From the NCBI GenBank assembly GCA_002197995.1, contig NGZR01000001.1, positions 13,659,501 through 13,723,500 on the forward strand: a stretch of DNA of 64,000 nt. The letters are read 5' to 3'. The notes below the pieces were generated by a model. That model had not been told where the DNA came from. It did no database searches and saw only the letters and a list, made by a program, of their open reading frames with translations. Numbering within the stretch: the first letter of the stretch is position 1; each line of letters opens with the position of its first letter. The position numbers and the translations under genes are program-made. This DNA is from Gaeumannomyces sp. JS-464. Lineage: Eukaryota > Ascomycota > Sordariomycetes > Magnaporthales > Magnaporthaceae. Below are positions 32,908 to 44,970 of the stretch, piece after piece.

Positions 32908-33365
32908 ATGCCTTTTTGCTTTAACTGTAACACAAACGGCTGTAATCGGTGCATAATGTTTTTTAACGACCACTTTCGCTGTAAAAGGTGCGTCCGTTAA
33001 GGGCGTTCCCGGTGCGACATTTTAGGCCCTGCTTTTAACACCTCCGTTATTACAATTTCCAACACTTTCACGCGAAAAAGAAGCTAAAAGCTGCGGAAGC
33101 GGAACGTCGCTCCGTTAACGTTAAAATTAAGCGTTTGCGGAAATAAAAAAAGCAATAGCGCGAAAAGCTTACTTAAGCGATTCGCCGTGGTATTAACTTT
33201 GTAAAGGAATTAAAGCGTATTAAGCGGGAGGAAACCGATTGGGAGGCCTATTAAGCTGCCTCGCAGCTTGGGCTATCCGTGGCTTTTGCCGTTTCCCTCG
33301 ACTGGCAAATGCCCGGGGTTAATCCTAACCTGGATTTGCTTGCCTTTTTTAACTCCTGTAAGTTG
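32908..33365 (+). pseudogene. Cys-cluster plus coiled-coil protein, antisense to Gypsy-A
   Basis: Plus-strand frame between the inner Gypsy-A chromodomain and its 3' LTR, antisense to pol. From the ATG at 32,908 it reads CFNCNTNGCNRC, then HFRCKRC, then GRSRCDILGPAF, a CX2C/CX2C/CX2C zinc-binding-like array. After a frame change come Lys/Arg/Glu/Ala-rich segments (KLKAAEAERRS, VKIKRLRK, AIRRGINFVKELKRIKREE) likely to form a coiled coil, then DWQMPGVNPNLDLLAF. This combination resembles Cys-rich coiled-coil hypothetical proteins that I recall from ascomycete repeats; I cannot name a family or function. Several stops (RIPed Trp/Gln). Confidence 0.6.
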
Positions 33366-33499
33366 TTCCCTTTTTAACGCTTTTATAAAACCCGTAGCAC
33401 ATTAGGTGTAGCTTTGGTCCTTTTTTGTTAAAGTCGCAAGTTTAATTCCTGGCGGGTTCGTTTATTATAATAATATTATCGCTAATCGGTAATGCTATT

Positions 33500-35585
33500 A
33501 TAATAGTGCTTTTTTTAACCGTTCGTAATAAACCTTTTTATTTTTGGTTTCGGTAAACCGTGCTTTTTTTAACAACTTTTTGGGTTTTATAACACACAAG
33601 GTGTAGTTTTAGCTTCTTTTACCGAAATTTCGGGTTCGAATTTTAACAAAGCCGTTTTTCTTAACATAAAAGCTGTTTTTATGTTGGGAAAAAACTTTTT
33701 ACCTTTGCTAACTTTCTTTTAAGTGCTTTTGCCGGTACTTTATAAAGCTTTTTAGCAATTCCCAAAGTTGGTTTTTTTTCCCACGTGTTTTTTTCGTGGC
33801 CGTACTTTTTCCACTTAATTAAGTACTTTTTAGGCCTGTTTTTTAGCTTATAATCCAGAATTTCTTTAACTTCGTACTCGTTTTTAAGCTCGACTTTTAT
33901 TAACTCGTTTAATTCCGAGTTAAATAATGCTGGTTTAAATAAAAAACATAAAAAACCGGGTGGGATTTTATGGTTAAAGGTAATCGGAATTTGTAATTTA
34001 CGTTTAAACCCTTTTTTAACATTTTAAAATGTCCCAATTTTTTATAGTATAATTTATCGCTCGGTCGTTTTGTTTTAATATTGCGTTAAAAAAGATAAAC
34101 GCTATTTCCCTTTTTAAAAGTCGGTTTTTCGATCCTTTTTTATTTACCTAAATAGTTATGCAGTGCCGTAACTTTTTTAGCTTCGTTTAAAAGTGTTTAT
34201 ACAGTTTAGTAAGTTCCGTTATTTATATTTCCGCTATTAAGGCATGTTTTCCTATTTTAAATTCCTTATACGCTATAAGCGTAAACCCGTAATTCGTATA
34301 AAACGGTATAGTTTTTATGCTTTCCTAAATTAAGCTGTTATAAACGAATTAAGCTATAAGGAATAGTTATACCTAGTTATTTTGTTTATAATTAACGTAG
34401 TAACGTAAATATTGCTTTATGGTTTAATTCGTCCGTTTTGTTTATTTATTTATTTAAAAGTGGTAAGCTGTAAATAAAAAGTGTTTTGCTTTTAGCCTAT
34501 TCGTAAGCCTTTTTTAAAACTTGCTTTTAAAAAGTTTGTTTTTATTCGTAATTAAGCGGTTTAGCGTGCCGTATTCCGCTATTACGTGTTTAATAAAAAA
34601 GTACGCTAGCTTTATAACGTTGCTGCTTTTTTTATACGGTAGGAATAAGGCGTATTTAATAAGCTTATTTACTATTACTAATATATTATCGTATTTAACT
34701 TTAATTATCGGTTTTTAAATTAAGGTAGTTTAATAACGAAGTTTATAGTAATTGTTTACTATGCTTTATTAAGTGCTAGCAAAGGTTGCAAAAGCTTATA
34801 CGGCTTATACTTACTAGCTTTATTTTTGGCATAATTTTCGCAATTTTTTATTACGTTTTATACTTCGGCTTAAGTTTTTACGAACCTATAGTATTATTAT
34901 AACCGCTTTTACGTTTTAGTTACGTTTTAATAATTATATGCTAGCTGGTTATAAATTGTTAAATTTTTTTGGGTTTAAAATTTTCCTTATTAAACCGTTT
35001 TAACGAATATTTTTTATGCCGGAATTAAAAATCCGTTTGGTTTTTCCGTTAAAATACTTGTGTTTTTTTAAGTATTAGGATTTAATAGTCCGGTCGTTAG
35101 CTTAAAGCATTCGCCCGGCCGTTTTTTAACCTTTTCCAGTATTCGATCCGGATATTATAGTTTTGCAAAAATTCGTTTTAACGAATTTATCGTTTATTTA
35201 AATTTTTGCTAATAGTAAAATGCGTTAAGTTTTAATAGTTTATATATATTATAACTTAGTAATTAGCTTTATAAAAATGTGGTCGCTATTTTTTAAATGC
35301 TCGGATAATTGCCAAAAGTTTTTTATCGTGGATTTGGTAATTTAATTTAAATCCATTTAACTTTTGCGAAAAGAACGCGTAAAAATGCAACCGTTTTTAA
35401 TCGTTTCGTTATTCGAATTAACCGCTGATCGCGTAATTTAATGCGTCGGTTTTAACTTCGAAGGGTTTTTTTTAGGTTTACAAATGTTAATACTGGTTTT
35501 TTTACTATAGCGTTTTATAATTACTCGAAAGCCTTTTGTTTTTATCCTTTTTAATAAAACTAGTAGTTGTTTTTAGTAAAGTTTG
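33500..35585 (-). pseudogene. Gypsy-A RNase H-integrase-chromodomain (inner element)
   Basis: Minus-strand pol. RNase H about 35,480-35,280: FEVKTDALNYAISG, FFSQKLNGFKLNYQIHDKKL and LAIIRAFK. The integrase region lies at about 35,000-34,000, heavily mutated. Chromodomain about 33,905-33,770: NEYEVKEILDYKL, KKYLIKWKKYGHEKNTWE. The upstream RT block FLNFYKRFIRNYNKIAIPFT continues in frame on the other side of Gypsy-B (43,892-43,817), proving that Gypsy-B split this gene. Stops at many Gln/Trp codons. Confidence 0.8.
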
Positions 35586-35590
35586 TAAAT

Positions 35591-35739
35591 TGTCATAATG
35601 CAACACTTAGGTTTTGTATAAAAAAACTGTTATTGCGCGAGGAAAAAAAGAAAGGTCTTTTAGCTATTTGGTAGCGGGAGGCAATCTATATATAAAGTTA
35701 GTAGTGGTTTAAGCGTGGGCTAAAGCTCGTTTCGTAATA
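35591..35739 (-). repeat. Gypsy-B 3' LTR
   Basis: 149 bp. The plus-strand edge TGTCATAATGCAACA matches TGTCACAGTGCAACA of the other LTR; differences are RIP-type. The opposite edge is TTCGTAATA. Confidence 0.9.
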
Positions 35740-38280
35740 ATACCCCAACTTAAAACCGTAGTTATCTTTAACTGCAAATTTAATGGTGGTTACGTGTAAT
35801 TGTAAAAGTTTCGCGACCATTTTGAACGCGCTATACCAATTCCTCGGTACCTTTACGCCGGGTTTTCACTTTTTTTTACCTTTTCCTCACCTCGTTTTTA
35901 GCTCCGTCCTTATCCCGCTTCCGGTCGCGGGTTGCGTTCGGTTATGTCGCTTTTTCCTTTTTCGTTGGGTTTTTATGCCGTTTGCGTTATACTTTTGTTC
36001 GTTATCCCCCCGTTTTTTCGCTGGGTTTCCGTTACGTTCCCTTTTTTTTCCATTTGCTTTGCTCCGTTTTCGTCGCGCCTCGACAAGTTTTCGATTAGCG
36101 ATAATAATAACGTCGTAACGTTATGCTTTCGCCGCTTTTCTTTTAGTTTCGCGCCGCTTTATCGTTAGCGTTTTTACGCGCGTAAGCTTTTTTTATCGAG
36201 CTTTTTTTTCCCGCGCATTTATTTCGCTTTCCGCCGCGCTTCCGCTATCGTCGCGATAGTTCCCGTTTTTTTTCGCTTCGGCGAAATGTTCGGCCGCGGT
36301 GGCCGCTTTTACTACGCGCATTTGCATTTTTGCATGCGAATCGCTTTAAAACGTATGCGCATTTTGGTTTTCGCCCGCGTTGCGCCGTTATTCGAGCAAA
36401 TGGTCGAGGCGTTTAAAATAACGTGCTATTTTAACAAACGCTAGCGTTATCGATTTAGTCGGATTTTTACGATTCTGCAGTTGTACTCGTAATAAGCCTT
36501 ATTGCGAAGTACGTGTTTATCGTTTTTATTTCGCTGATTTTTTATATATTTTTTAGTTAGCCATCGCCGTTTTTTCGTAGCGTTGGAAAACCTCGTTCGT
36601 TTTTAAGCTTTTAGCGAGTTTTTTTTTATCGCGTTACCGTTTACCACTAAAAGCTTTGCCGTTAGGACGCCGCCGAGCACGTGGACGATGGTAATAACGT
36701 TACCGATACCGATTTTAACGATTATACGTTATTTAATTTGCAGCGTTTTAATACCGTAACGTAGTTTACCAGCGAGTAACGCACTTTTACCGAGTGACGC
36801 ATTCCAAATCCCATACTAAACGCGGTTTTTTTTAATTAAATAACTCGTTTAATTTATACTTAAATTTTACCAAAATTTAACACGTTATATTTAACTATAT
36901 AGCCGATTTTATAATGAATTAGTGATATTTTTATTATTACCCCTTTAGGGTTAGTTTGCAGATTTACACAGTGTATTATACAGTGTTACGAACTAACCCC
37001 AAAGGAGTAGCAGTAAAAATATCACTAATTTATTATAAAATCGGCTATATAGTTAAATATAACGTGTTAAATTTTGGTAAAATTTAAGTATAAATTAAGC
37101 GAGTTATTTAATTGAAAAAAACCGCGTTTAGTATGGGATTTGGAATGCGTCACTCGGTAAGGGTGCGTTACTCGCTGGTGAACTACGTTATTTAAAGCGA
37201 TGTATTTGCTATTCGACGCGTTTGTTCGCGCCAGCTCCCAAAGCGATAAACAGCGTAATGCGAGTAGCCCGAAAAAAGGCCGTAATATTAATAGTTTTTT
37301 ATAGTTTTCCTAAGCGATCGTTAACGTTAACCGCTTTTATTTTTTTATAGTAAAAGCGTATTAAGCGCGAGTTTGCTGCCGTTTTCGCCGAAACGCGCGA
37401 ATAGGCCAACTTTTTTATCCCGCCGGGCGAGCGCTTTAACCGCCGTGTCGATTAGCAATCGCTCCGTTAAATATAATTATAATGTTTTTACGTAACTTAT
37501 AGCTCCGTTATTTTAACGCTGTGGTATTAACGCTATATTCGTGCAAGCCCGCTTTCGTAATACTAACGATAATAGCCGTTTGTAAAGGTTTACTCGTCGT
37601 TATTTTGTTAACATTTTTTACGAAAAGTGGGATAGCTATAATGCGGAAACGTTTCGTCGTTTTTAAAACGTTATACAAATTAATATCCGTTTTAATAATA
37701 TTATGTATAGCATGCGTTATAAAGCCGCGTATAATTTTATCGACCGCGTTGGTAATAACATTATGAAAAAAATTCGCGCGTTTTTCGCTAGCCTCCCGCT
37801 AACGGACATTTGGCGGATCGAAAACGAAAGGGTGGTTTATAATATTACTTTCCCGGATCGCGACTATATATTAGATAATTCCCTTTTTAATTTTAACGCT
37901 AGTAAGTCCTTTTTCGGCGGTTTTAAAAAGGCGGAGCTTAAAAATAACGGTAACGATGTTACGGTTAATGGCCGGGTTAACGCTAAAAGCGATAACGTTT
38001 TGGCCGATATTAATAATGGCATATGGTAATAATATAGGATTATGTTTATCCCGGTATAGTAATATGGCTTTATTTTAATTTCGTTTGCTTTTTTTTGCTT
38101 TAGCGTTATTTGTTAGCGTTTTTTTATAATAGTTTAATTAAATTGGGGAATTGAAATTGCGGTGTTTTTTTCCGGCTTGCTTTTTGGTTTTTTAAGTAGC
38201 TGTTTCGTTTTAAAACGTTATGCGAAACCGGGCGTGCGCCGTTTTTACGTTTAAATTGTTATTAATAACCGCTATTATAA
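35740..38280. other. Gypsy-B 3' region of unknown content (includes MITE 2)
   Basis: About 2.1 kb of element sequence (without the MITE) between the chromodomain end and the LTR, unusually long for a Gypsy element. The minus strand gives charged Lys/Glu/Asn-rich fragments near 36,000-36,400. The plus strand has a 108-codon open frame at 37,703-38,029 (ends FNFNASKSFFGGF, GNDVTVNGRVNAKS). I recognise no domain in either. The T-rich hydrophobic frames at 35,783-36,168 are probably artefacts. Confidence 0.4.
36759..37188. mobile_element. 430-bp palindromic MITE, copy 2
   Basis: TA-flanked fold-back element. Both ends read ACGTAGTT(T/C)ACCA, then GCGAGTAACGCA and CCGAGTGACGCA 18 bp apart. The core arms and the loop around CACAGTGTATTATACAGTGT match the other two copies. 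Confidence 0.92.
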
Positions 38281-41200
38281 CGGTGGCCCCGGTTTATGCG
38301 GGTGGCGTTTATAAAACTCCTAAATTTTATTATCCGCGCTTTTTAAATCCCGCGATAGCTGTTATATAAATGCATATAATACCGCCTATTTAATTTTGTA
38401 TTGCAGGTTTTTCGGCGTATTTTTAAAATTTAAAATGCAATCGAAATACCATCGAGCTTTCGTGCTTTCGTTATCTTTATTTAAATGCTCCGTTAATTCC
38501 AAGCCATTTGCTTTCCCCGTATACTGCTTATTAATTTAATTTTGCCCGGGCTGCCCCGGCTTTTCCCGCGCGATTAAAAATATGTGGAAAACGAGGAAAA
38601 TCTTGTATTTCGCGAGCAGTTGGACTGCAAAAGCGCGTAAGTAAACCTTTGTTATGTGGAACGGGCCTACCTATTTATCGCTAAGCTTAAAAGTAAAGCG
38701 TAAAAACGCTATGTATTTCGTATTTACCTACATTCGGTCGCCGATTTCGAACGTGCCCGCGTTTTAACGATAGCGGTTCGCCGCTTCCACGTAGCGTTTT
38801 TTCGATATTTTCGCTAGCGTTTTAACAAATTCGAAAACCTTTTCGATACGGTTCGCGATTATAATAGCATTGTAAATTTCACGTTAAATTGCTAGCGTAT
38901 TACCGTTTTTTCGTTTTGTTTTCGGTTTTATCTTTATATGCGGGTGCCATTTATAATTGGCGAAAAAAGGGGTAACGTACGTAATTTTTAACATTTAATT
39001 ATTATTAGCAAATTTTTTAATTGGCAGCTAATTTACTTAATCGTTTTAGTAAAATAAGTAAAACGTTTAAAAGTATTATTCCATATATGCGTTAACGATT
39101 TCCGTTTGGCCATCGGATTTCGGGTAGTGTAACGACGAATGGCGGAAAGCGATTCCCAAACGTTTCGACAATTTTTTCCAAAAAGCCGATATAAACTAAA
39201 TGCCTTTATCGGACATAATAATGTTTAGGGTTCCGTAATAGCGATAAACCGACGAAACGAAAGCGTTTGCTAAGGTGCTTACGTTCGTAGCGCTAATAGG
39301 GATATAATATTTCATTTTTATTAATCGGTCGATTACTATTAAAACGTTTTCGTGCATAACGCCGTTCCGTTCGCATTTCGGTAATAGCCCGACGAAATCT
39401 ATAGAAATATTTGCTTACGGCCGGAATGGCACCGGGAAGGGCTTTAAAAAGCCGTTTAGTAAGCCTTTCCCTTTTTAACCATTTTGCAAAAGTGGCATCC
39501 TCGTACGAAAGCGCTAACGTCCCGTTAAAAACCCGGCTACGTATAGGTTTTACAAATAAAGTCGTACGTTTTCGTTTTGCCAAAATGCCTTTTTAGCGGT
39601 AGGCTATATGTGCGGTAAAGGATTTAAAATTGGAATGCATTATTAAACGGGATTTACAATCGTTTGCCGATATAAATTCGACTGCGGATCGCCAGGTAAT
39701 TGGCAATAGCGATTTTATATTTCCGGATCGCGTTAAAAAATTGCCTCGTCGCTAAATCCCGCAACGCCGCCAGTATGGCTTATATCGTTTCGCATTTGGC
39801 GTGAACGTTATTAATATATATATTTATAAGTTGCGATACGTTTAATCGCCGTAATATCGATTGTTTATATACGGGCTTGTCGACGGTTTATCGCTAATTT
39901 TCCGTTTACCACACGTTAGTTGGCAATAATATACGGTACCGAAATGCGATTTTATCGTTTATTACGTTTTAAATGTCCGCCGGTTTTACGCTAAGTAACC
40001 GGGAAAATGCATCCGGCACTACGGTTAATTTGCCCGGTTTATACATAATTTGGAATTTAAAATCGCTAAAAAATTTGGATTAACGGACTTAACGCTGGTT
40101 TAGCAGTTTAATAATAGCGAAATATTAAAGGTTTTTATAATCCGACCATATTTCCATTATTTATTTCGTGCCTTGTAATTTTAAACGCCACTTTTTAAAT
40201 GCTTTAACGATCGTTAAAAGCTTTTTATCGTAAATTTCGTAATTGCATTCCGCTGGTAAATGCTTTACCGAAAAAAAGGCGATTAGCCGGCGGATTTCCA
40301 CCTCGTCGACCTGTAATAGCACCCCGCTTAACGTTTAATCGAACGCGTTTACCTTTACGATAGTCCTTTTAATAGGGTTATAAAAGGCTAAGGTAATTAT
40401 TAATAAAAAAGCGTTTTTTAACTGTTAAAACGCCGTTATAGCGTTATTTGTAAAAGTATTTAGCTAGTTTTTATAGCTTATTAACGCTATAAAAAGCTGC
40501 GCGATTTTAAAAAAGCTTTTAATAAACCGTTGGTAAAAATTAGCGAAGCTAACGAAACGCTGGAGGTTTTTTAGCGATTAAGGTTTTTGCTAATTTTTAA
40601 TCGCCCGAACTTTTTTTTTGTCCATTCGCATTTCTTATATGGTAATTACCAGGCTTAGGTATTTTGTTTTTTGGACGTTAAATTCGCATTTTCGAATGTC
40701 GATTGTAAAGCCGGCGTTATCGAATTTTTACATTACTTTTTTAACGTATCGCTAATATTCCGCTTATGTTTCGCTATATATAAGCACGTTATTTAAATAT
40801 GCTATAGCGAACTTGTTTAGTAAATCGCCCAACGTATGGTTAATATAATGCTAAAACGAGCTCGGGGCTTTTGTTATGCCGAAATTCGCGATAAGGCATT
40901 CGAATAGGCCGAACCTCGTAATAAACGCGGTTTTCCACTCGTTTTTTAAAGCGATACGTAAACGGTTAAACGCCGTCGTAATATCGAGTTTGGTAAACCA
41001 CTTTGCTTTTAATAAAACGTTTAAGGTTTTTTTAATAAGCGGGATCGGGTAGCGGTTTTTTAACGGTAACGTTATTTAAGCTTTTGTAATTTACGCAAAC
41101 CTTTATTCCCCCGCCGTGTTTCCGCGCGAAAAGCATTAGTACGGCGGCGGGGGATTGGCTAAAGCGTATAAAGCTTTTATTTAAGTGTTTATCCAAATAT

Positions 41201-41700
41201 TTCCGCATTATACGTAATTTTCCAGGTGATATAGCGCGGTAATAGCTATATGGCGGCGTTTATCCAGCGAAAAGCTTAATTTTATAGTCGAATGGCCGGT
41301 ATGGTGGTAGTGTTTCCACGTTTTTAAGCGAAAAGCAATCGGCCAAATTTTTTAATTTTTTAAGCAATTTATCGAGGATTTTTTGCATTATCGCTAGTGT
41401 TATTCCTTCCAAGTACTTTTCGATATTCTTTTCGGATACCCGGCGAAAGTGCGATGCTTCGTCGATCCAATTCCGGAAGTTTTTTAATTTTAAAATTAAC
41501 AGGGTATCGCGTAACGTATTGTTTAAAGTAAAAATGGCTTTTAAAAATATCGCTAATGTTTTTTTAAAGATTTGTAAACTGCCCCGCGGGTCGACGAAGC
41601 GGTTTATTATTATATCGGAAAAAAGTTCCCCTAAAATGGTTCGTTTTACTTGCATTTTTAATTGTTTGCAAAATATAGCGAAATTTAAAGCACTAAATAT
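38280..41700 (-). pseudogene. Gypsy-B pol (RT-RNase H-integrase-chromodomain)
   Basis: Minus-strand. Entry motif LPPYRPFDYKI (about 41,325-41,263; consensus LPPHRP-DH-I). RT motif C reads YLNNVLIYS at about 40,801-40,772, both catalytic Asp now Asn through G-to-A. RT continues with IRKCEFNVQKTKYLGLVI-like and LQRFVSFANFYQRFI blocks. Integrase core about 39,240-39,070: SDKGIQFISAFW, HYPKSDGQTEIVN. The post-integrase region includes a TFEIGDRM block and DKWVGPF. Chromodomain about 38,480-38,280: RWYFDCILNF, then EFYKRHPHKPGPP, the usual C-terminal helix. The longest clean stretch is 41,260-41,655. Dead through RIP. Confidence 0.85.
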
Positions 41701-42199
41701 CCTAACTTTCAGGTCGGGTATAACGTAATAGGTTTTTATTATCGTTTCACCGTCGATTAATAAAATGCCCGCTTTTTAATCGATATCGGGGTTATAATGT
41801 CGTAATTACGGCAGGCTTAAATTAACGTTAAAACCGCTTAACGGCCAGCAATACATAATTAAGGTTTCCAATTTGCTAGCGAATTAGTATTTAGTTTAAA
41901 CGAATTTGGTAAAGTATTTTACAACCTTTTCGTCGGCGAATCGAAGCGGTTTTAATCGTAAAAGCTTTTATCGTTTTAGTTGGTATTTACGCGCGAAAGC
42001 GCTATTAATAAATGCTTATAAAAAGCACCCGGTATTAATAAGCGATTAATACAGGATAGTTTCGGCATTGTTTAAATAAAGGTATGTAAAAAAGGAAAAA
42101 GTTATATTAAGGCCTATTATGTTAAAAAAAACTCCTTTTTTATATTTGCTTATATTAATTGCCTTTTAATGCTTCGCGGGCGATTTGCCGTAAAGCTTA

Positions 42200-43420
42200 T
42201 TCGTTTTTTAACGATATATTACTGGTTTTCGCTGGGCATCCGCGGGATATGTGGCCGTTTTTCCCGTAATAAAAGCAAAGTCGTTTAATTTTACGCTTTT
42301 GCCTTTTTTCCAGCGTAATTTGGCGTTCCGTTATGCTAATTTTGCTAAGGTTTATAGCGTCGTTGGAATTTTAATATGCGGCTTATCGGTTTTATATCGA
42401 TTAATTGTAATCTTTTTAGCGGTAATTGTGGTTTGCGATATTGTTAAACAGGTTTCGAAATAGTGCTACCTATTTATCAAAAGCGCCGGGGCCGGGGCGT
42501 AAGCTTAAAAGCATAGGCCGTAAAAGCGCGCTTAGTTCGCCGCTAACCTTTGCTTTAAAAGCTTCGACGAGTTATATATTTGTTATATCGCACAAATCGG
42601 CCAACCTGTAAAATTCGTTAATAAAATTCCTATAAAAGCTTTTGCTTTGCTTAAGGCTGGCGAAGTGGCGTCGGGCGGCTTACGCGGCGTTAACGGTAAT
42701 GTATACCGGGTTTAAAGTACGAAAAAGCTCGTTCATAGTAAACAGTTAACCGGTCGATAAATTGGCGTTATTAGGCATGCGGTTTTTAACAAAGCTATAA
42801 GCTTATTCCGAAAGGAATTATCCAGCGTATAGGACTTTTTCCTCCTATTTTAGGAACGCGTATCCGTTTAATGCAAATTTCGCTTGCAGTTGGGCTTTTT
42901 AAGATTCGTACGCTTTTTAGCGGGTTTTAGGCAATAATTGCCCGCCTAAAAATGTTAAAAGGTTGTGGCCTTTTGGTCGAAAATATATAAGCTTATCGGT
43001 AATTGTGTAGTGCTAAGCCGGCGGGGCTTCGTCGTTTTTTAGGAGCGGTGTAAAAGTCCTAGTTGTGGTTATGGTGTGTGTTTTTAAGCTAAGCAGGGTT
43101 TTTTAGCGCGCCGTTTTAGCTTTTGCCAATTGGCTTTCCAGCTTTCGGATCCGGTTTTGGCTGGCGTTAAATCGTTTTAGCATTTAGGCTTCGGATTAGT
43201 ACGCCGCTTCCTTTTCCTTTTCGTATTACGCGCATTTCGCCGTTTTTCGTTTAAAATTTCCGATTGCTTTTTAACGGTATTTAATTATTTCGCTTAAGTT
43301 TTACGTGGTTTTTTAATTAATTTTAAGCATTTTTTTCATACCGTTATTTAATGTTTAAAAAATGCCGTATATTTGGTTCGACATTTCCTAATTGCTAATT
43401 ATTATGCTGATAAACGTTAT
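42200..43420 (-). pseudogene. Gypsy-B gag with CCHC knuckle
   Basis: Minus-strand. Capsid-like block around 42,660-42,500 (SFYRNFINEFYRLADLCD, then a VEAFKAKVSGELSALL stretch). The zinc knuckle at 42,277-42,236 reads CFYYGKNGHISRGC, i.e. C-X2-C-X4-H-X4-C with the second Cys changed to Tyr by a G-to-A mutation. The N-terminus nearer the 5' LTR is too mutated to define a start. Confidence 0.7.
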
Positions 43421-43667
43421 TACGTTTACTGCTTCGGCGCTTTTAATTAGCGATTTTAATGAAAAATACCTAGCGAAAGCGTTCCTTACCGTATTTTAAT
43501 ATATTATAGTGCTATAGTATCGTAGTATCGTAATATTGCCGTCGTTCCGGTATCGATCCGTCGGCGTGGTTTTGGTTTAGGTGTAGTTCCGTAATGTGTT
43601 GCGTGTTTTGGTTGTGGTAAAAAGCGGCTACCGCATCGGCCGGTTTTCGAAAGTTAGCGTAACAAAT

Positions 43668-43816
43668 TGTCACAGTGCAACATTTAGGTTTTATATAAAA
43701 AACTATTATTGCGCGAGGAAAAGAGAAAAAGGTTTTTTAGCTATTTGGTAGCGGGAGGCAGTTTATATACAAGGTTGGTGGTGGTTTAGGCGTAAGCTAA
43801 GGCTCGCTCCGTGATA
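43668..43816 (-). repeat. Gypsy-B 5' LTR
   Basis: 149 bp. On the minus strand it starts TATCACGGAGCGAGCC (TGTCACGG before one mutation) and ends GCACTGTGACA, with TATATAAACTGCC inside as a probable TATA box. Confidence 0.9.
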
Positions 43817-43892
43817 TAAATGGTATAGCGATTTTGTTATAATTACGGATAAACCGTTTATAAAAGTTTAAAAATCTTAAAAACCCTCGTAC
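43817..43892 (-). pseudogene. Gypsy-A RT fragment continuing across Gypsy-B
   Basis: Reads VRGFLRFLNFYKRFIRNYNK on the minus strand, the RT thumb segment found just before RNase H in Gypsy elements. It joins in frame to 35,590 when Gypsy-B and one TAAAT are removed. Confidence 0.78.
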
Positions 43893-44502
43893 TGTTAATA
43901 AAAGTGGTACTTTTATAAGCACGAAGATTTTTAAAAGGAATAAACAAAAATTTATATATTTAAAACTGGTGTTTATTGTAATGCATAACGTGGTTTAGCA
44001 GCGAGTGGATTACCGCAGCGAGTGGATCATTTTAAAATCCTATATTAAACGCGGTTTTTTTCAACTATATAACTCGGCCAATTTAAGCCCAAATTTAATC
44101 AAATTTAAACAGGTTATATTTAACAACGTAGCCGATTTTATAATACATTAGTAACATTTTTACTATTACTCTTTTAAGGTTAGTTTGCATATTTGTACAG
44201 TATATTATACAGTGTTTTAAACTAACCCTAAAGGAGTACTAGTAAAAATGTCACTAATTTATTATAAAATCGGCTACGTTGTTAAATATAACCTGTTTAA
44301 ATTTGATTAAATTTGGGCTTAAATTGGCCGAGTTATTTAGTTGAAAAAAACCGCGTTTAGTATGAGATTTTAAAATGATCCACTCGCTGCGGTGATCCAC
44401 TCGCTGCTAAACCACGTTATTTATGTAAAAATCTAGTTATAAAAAAGGGATTACAAAATCCTTTTTTATAAGCTCGTAAAAGCGCACGGCCCGTAAGCTT
44501 AA
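43893..44502 (-). repeat. truncated Copia-A LTR, interrupted by MITE 3
   Basis: Starts TGTTAATAAAAGTGGTAC and matches the Copia-A LTRs (44,971-45,205, 52,333-52,564) up to GCGCACGGCCCGTAAGCTT, where a Gypsy-A LTR begins. MITE 3 is inserted after ATGCA. No Copia internal region is attached, so it is a solo or truncated LTR. Confidence 0.82.
43988..44417. mobile_element. 430-bp palindromic MITE, copy 3
   Basis: TA-flanked. Both arms begin ACGTGGTTTAGCA and carry GCGAGTGGATCA twice at 17-bp spacing, followed by the common core. Arms are nearly identical. Confidence 0.92.
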
Positions 44503-44945
44503 TATTACAACCAGTATGTAAACCTTAAAATAGCAAAATAAGAAAAGCTTTAAATAGTGCCCCTACTTCGCATTAAAACACGTAAGTTACGTAACCCGAG
44601 TAAAAGTTGTAAATTTGTAAGCAAAGCGACAAATTTAAAAGGATTTGTAAATTTGTAAGCAAAGCGATAAATTTAAAAAGATTTGTAAATTTATAAGCAA
44701 AACTACAAATCGAAAGATTACTAAGGCAAAAATAGCGTATATAAAAAATGGATTTCTTTTTATTTTAAGTAACTTTAATTAAAGTTTCGGCATTAATTAA
44801 CTTAAGTTAGCTTTTAAGCATTTCTTAAAGTAAGCAATTAAATTATCCTTTTAAATTACGTAATCCTTTATTTACTAACATTAGCGATATTATCTTTTCC
44901 ACTTTCGAAATGCTTTATTTTAAAAGCAAACTTTTAATTATAACA
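44503..44945 (+). repeat. Gypsy-A LTR (copy C)
   Basis: Starts TATTACAACCAGTATG (TGTTACGACCAGCATG after RIP) and ends TTAATTATAACA. Type-1 repeats at about 44,610-44,715. Confidence 0.82.
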
Positions 44946-44970
44946 TTTTAACTAATCCTATTTAATACCT

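Larger units (their letters stand above)
35591..43816 (-). mobile_element. Gypsy-B LTR retrotransposon, 8.2 kb
   Basis: Complete Ty3/Gypsy structure: two 149-bp LTRs, target duplication TAAAT (35,586-35,590 and 43,817-43,821), and minus-strand gag-pol. It sits inside the RT/RNase H region of the inner Gypsy-A. A 430-bp MITE (36,759-37,188) lies in its 3' region. RIP-mutated throughout. Confidence 0.92.

Noticed and set aside
35783..36168. Hydrophobic plus-strand frames in Gypsy-B 3' region
   Set aside because: Same T-rich composition artefact; no membrane protein family recognised.
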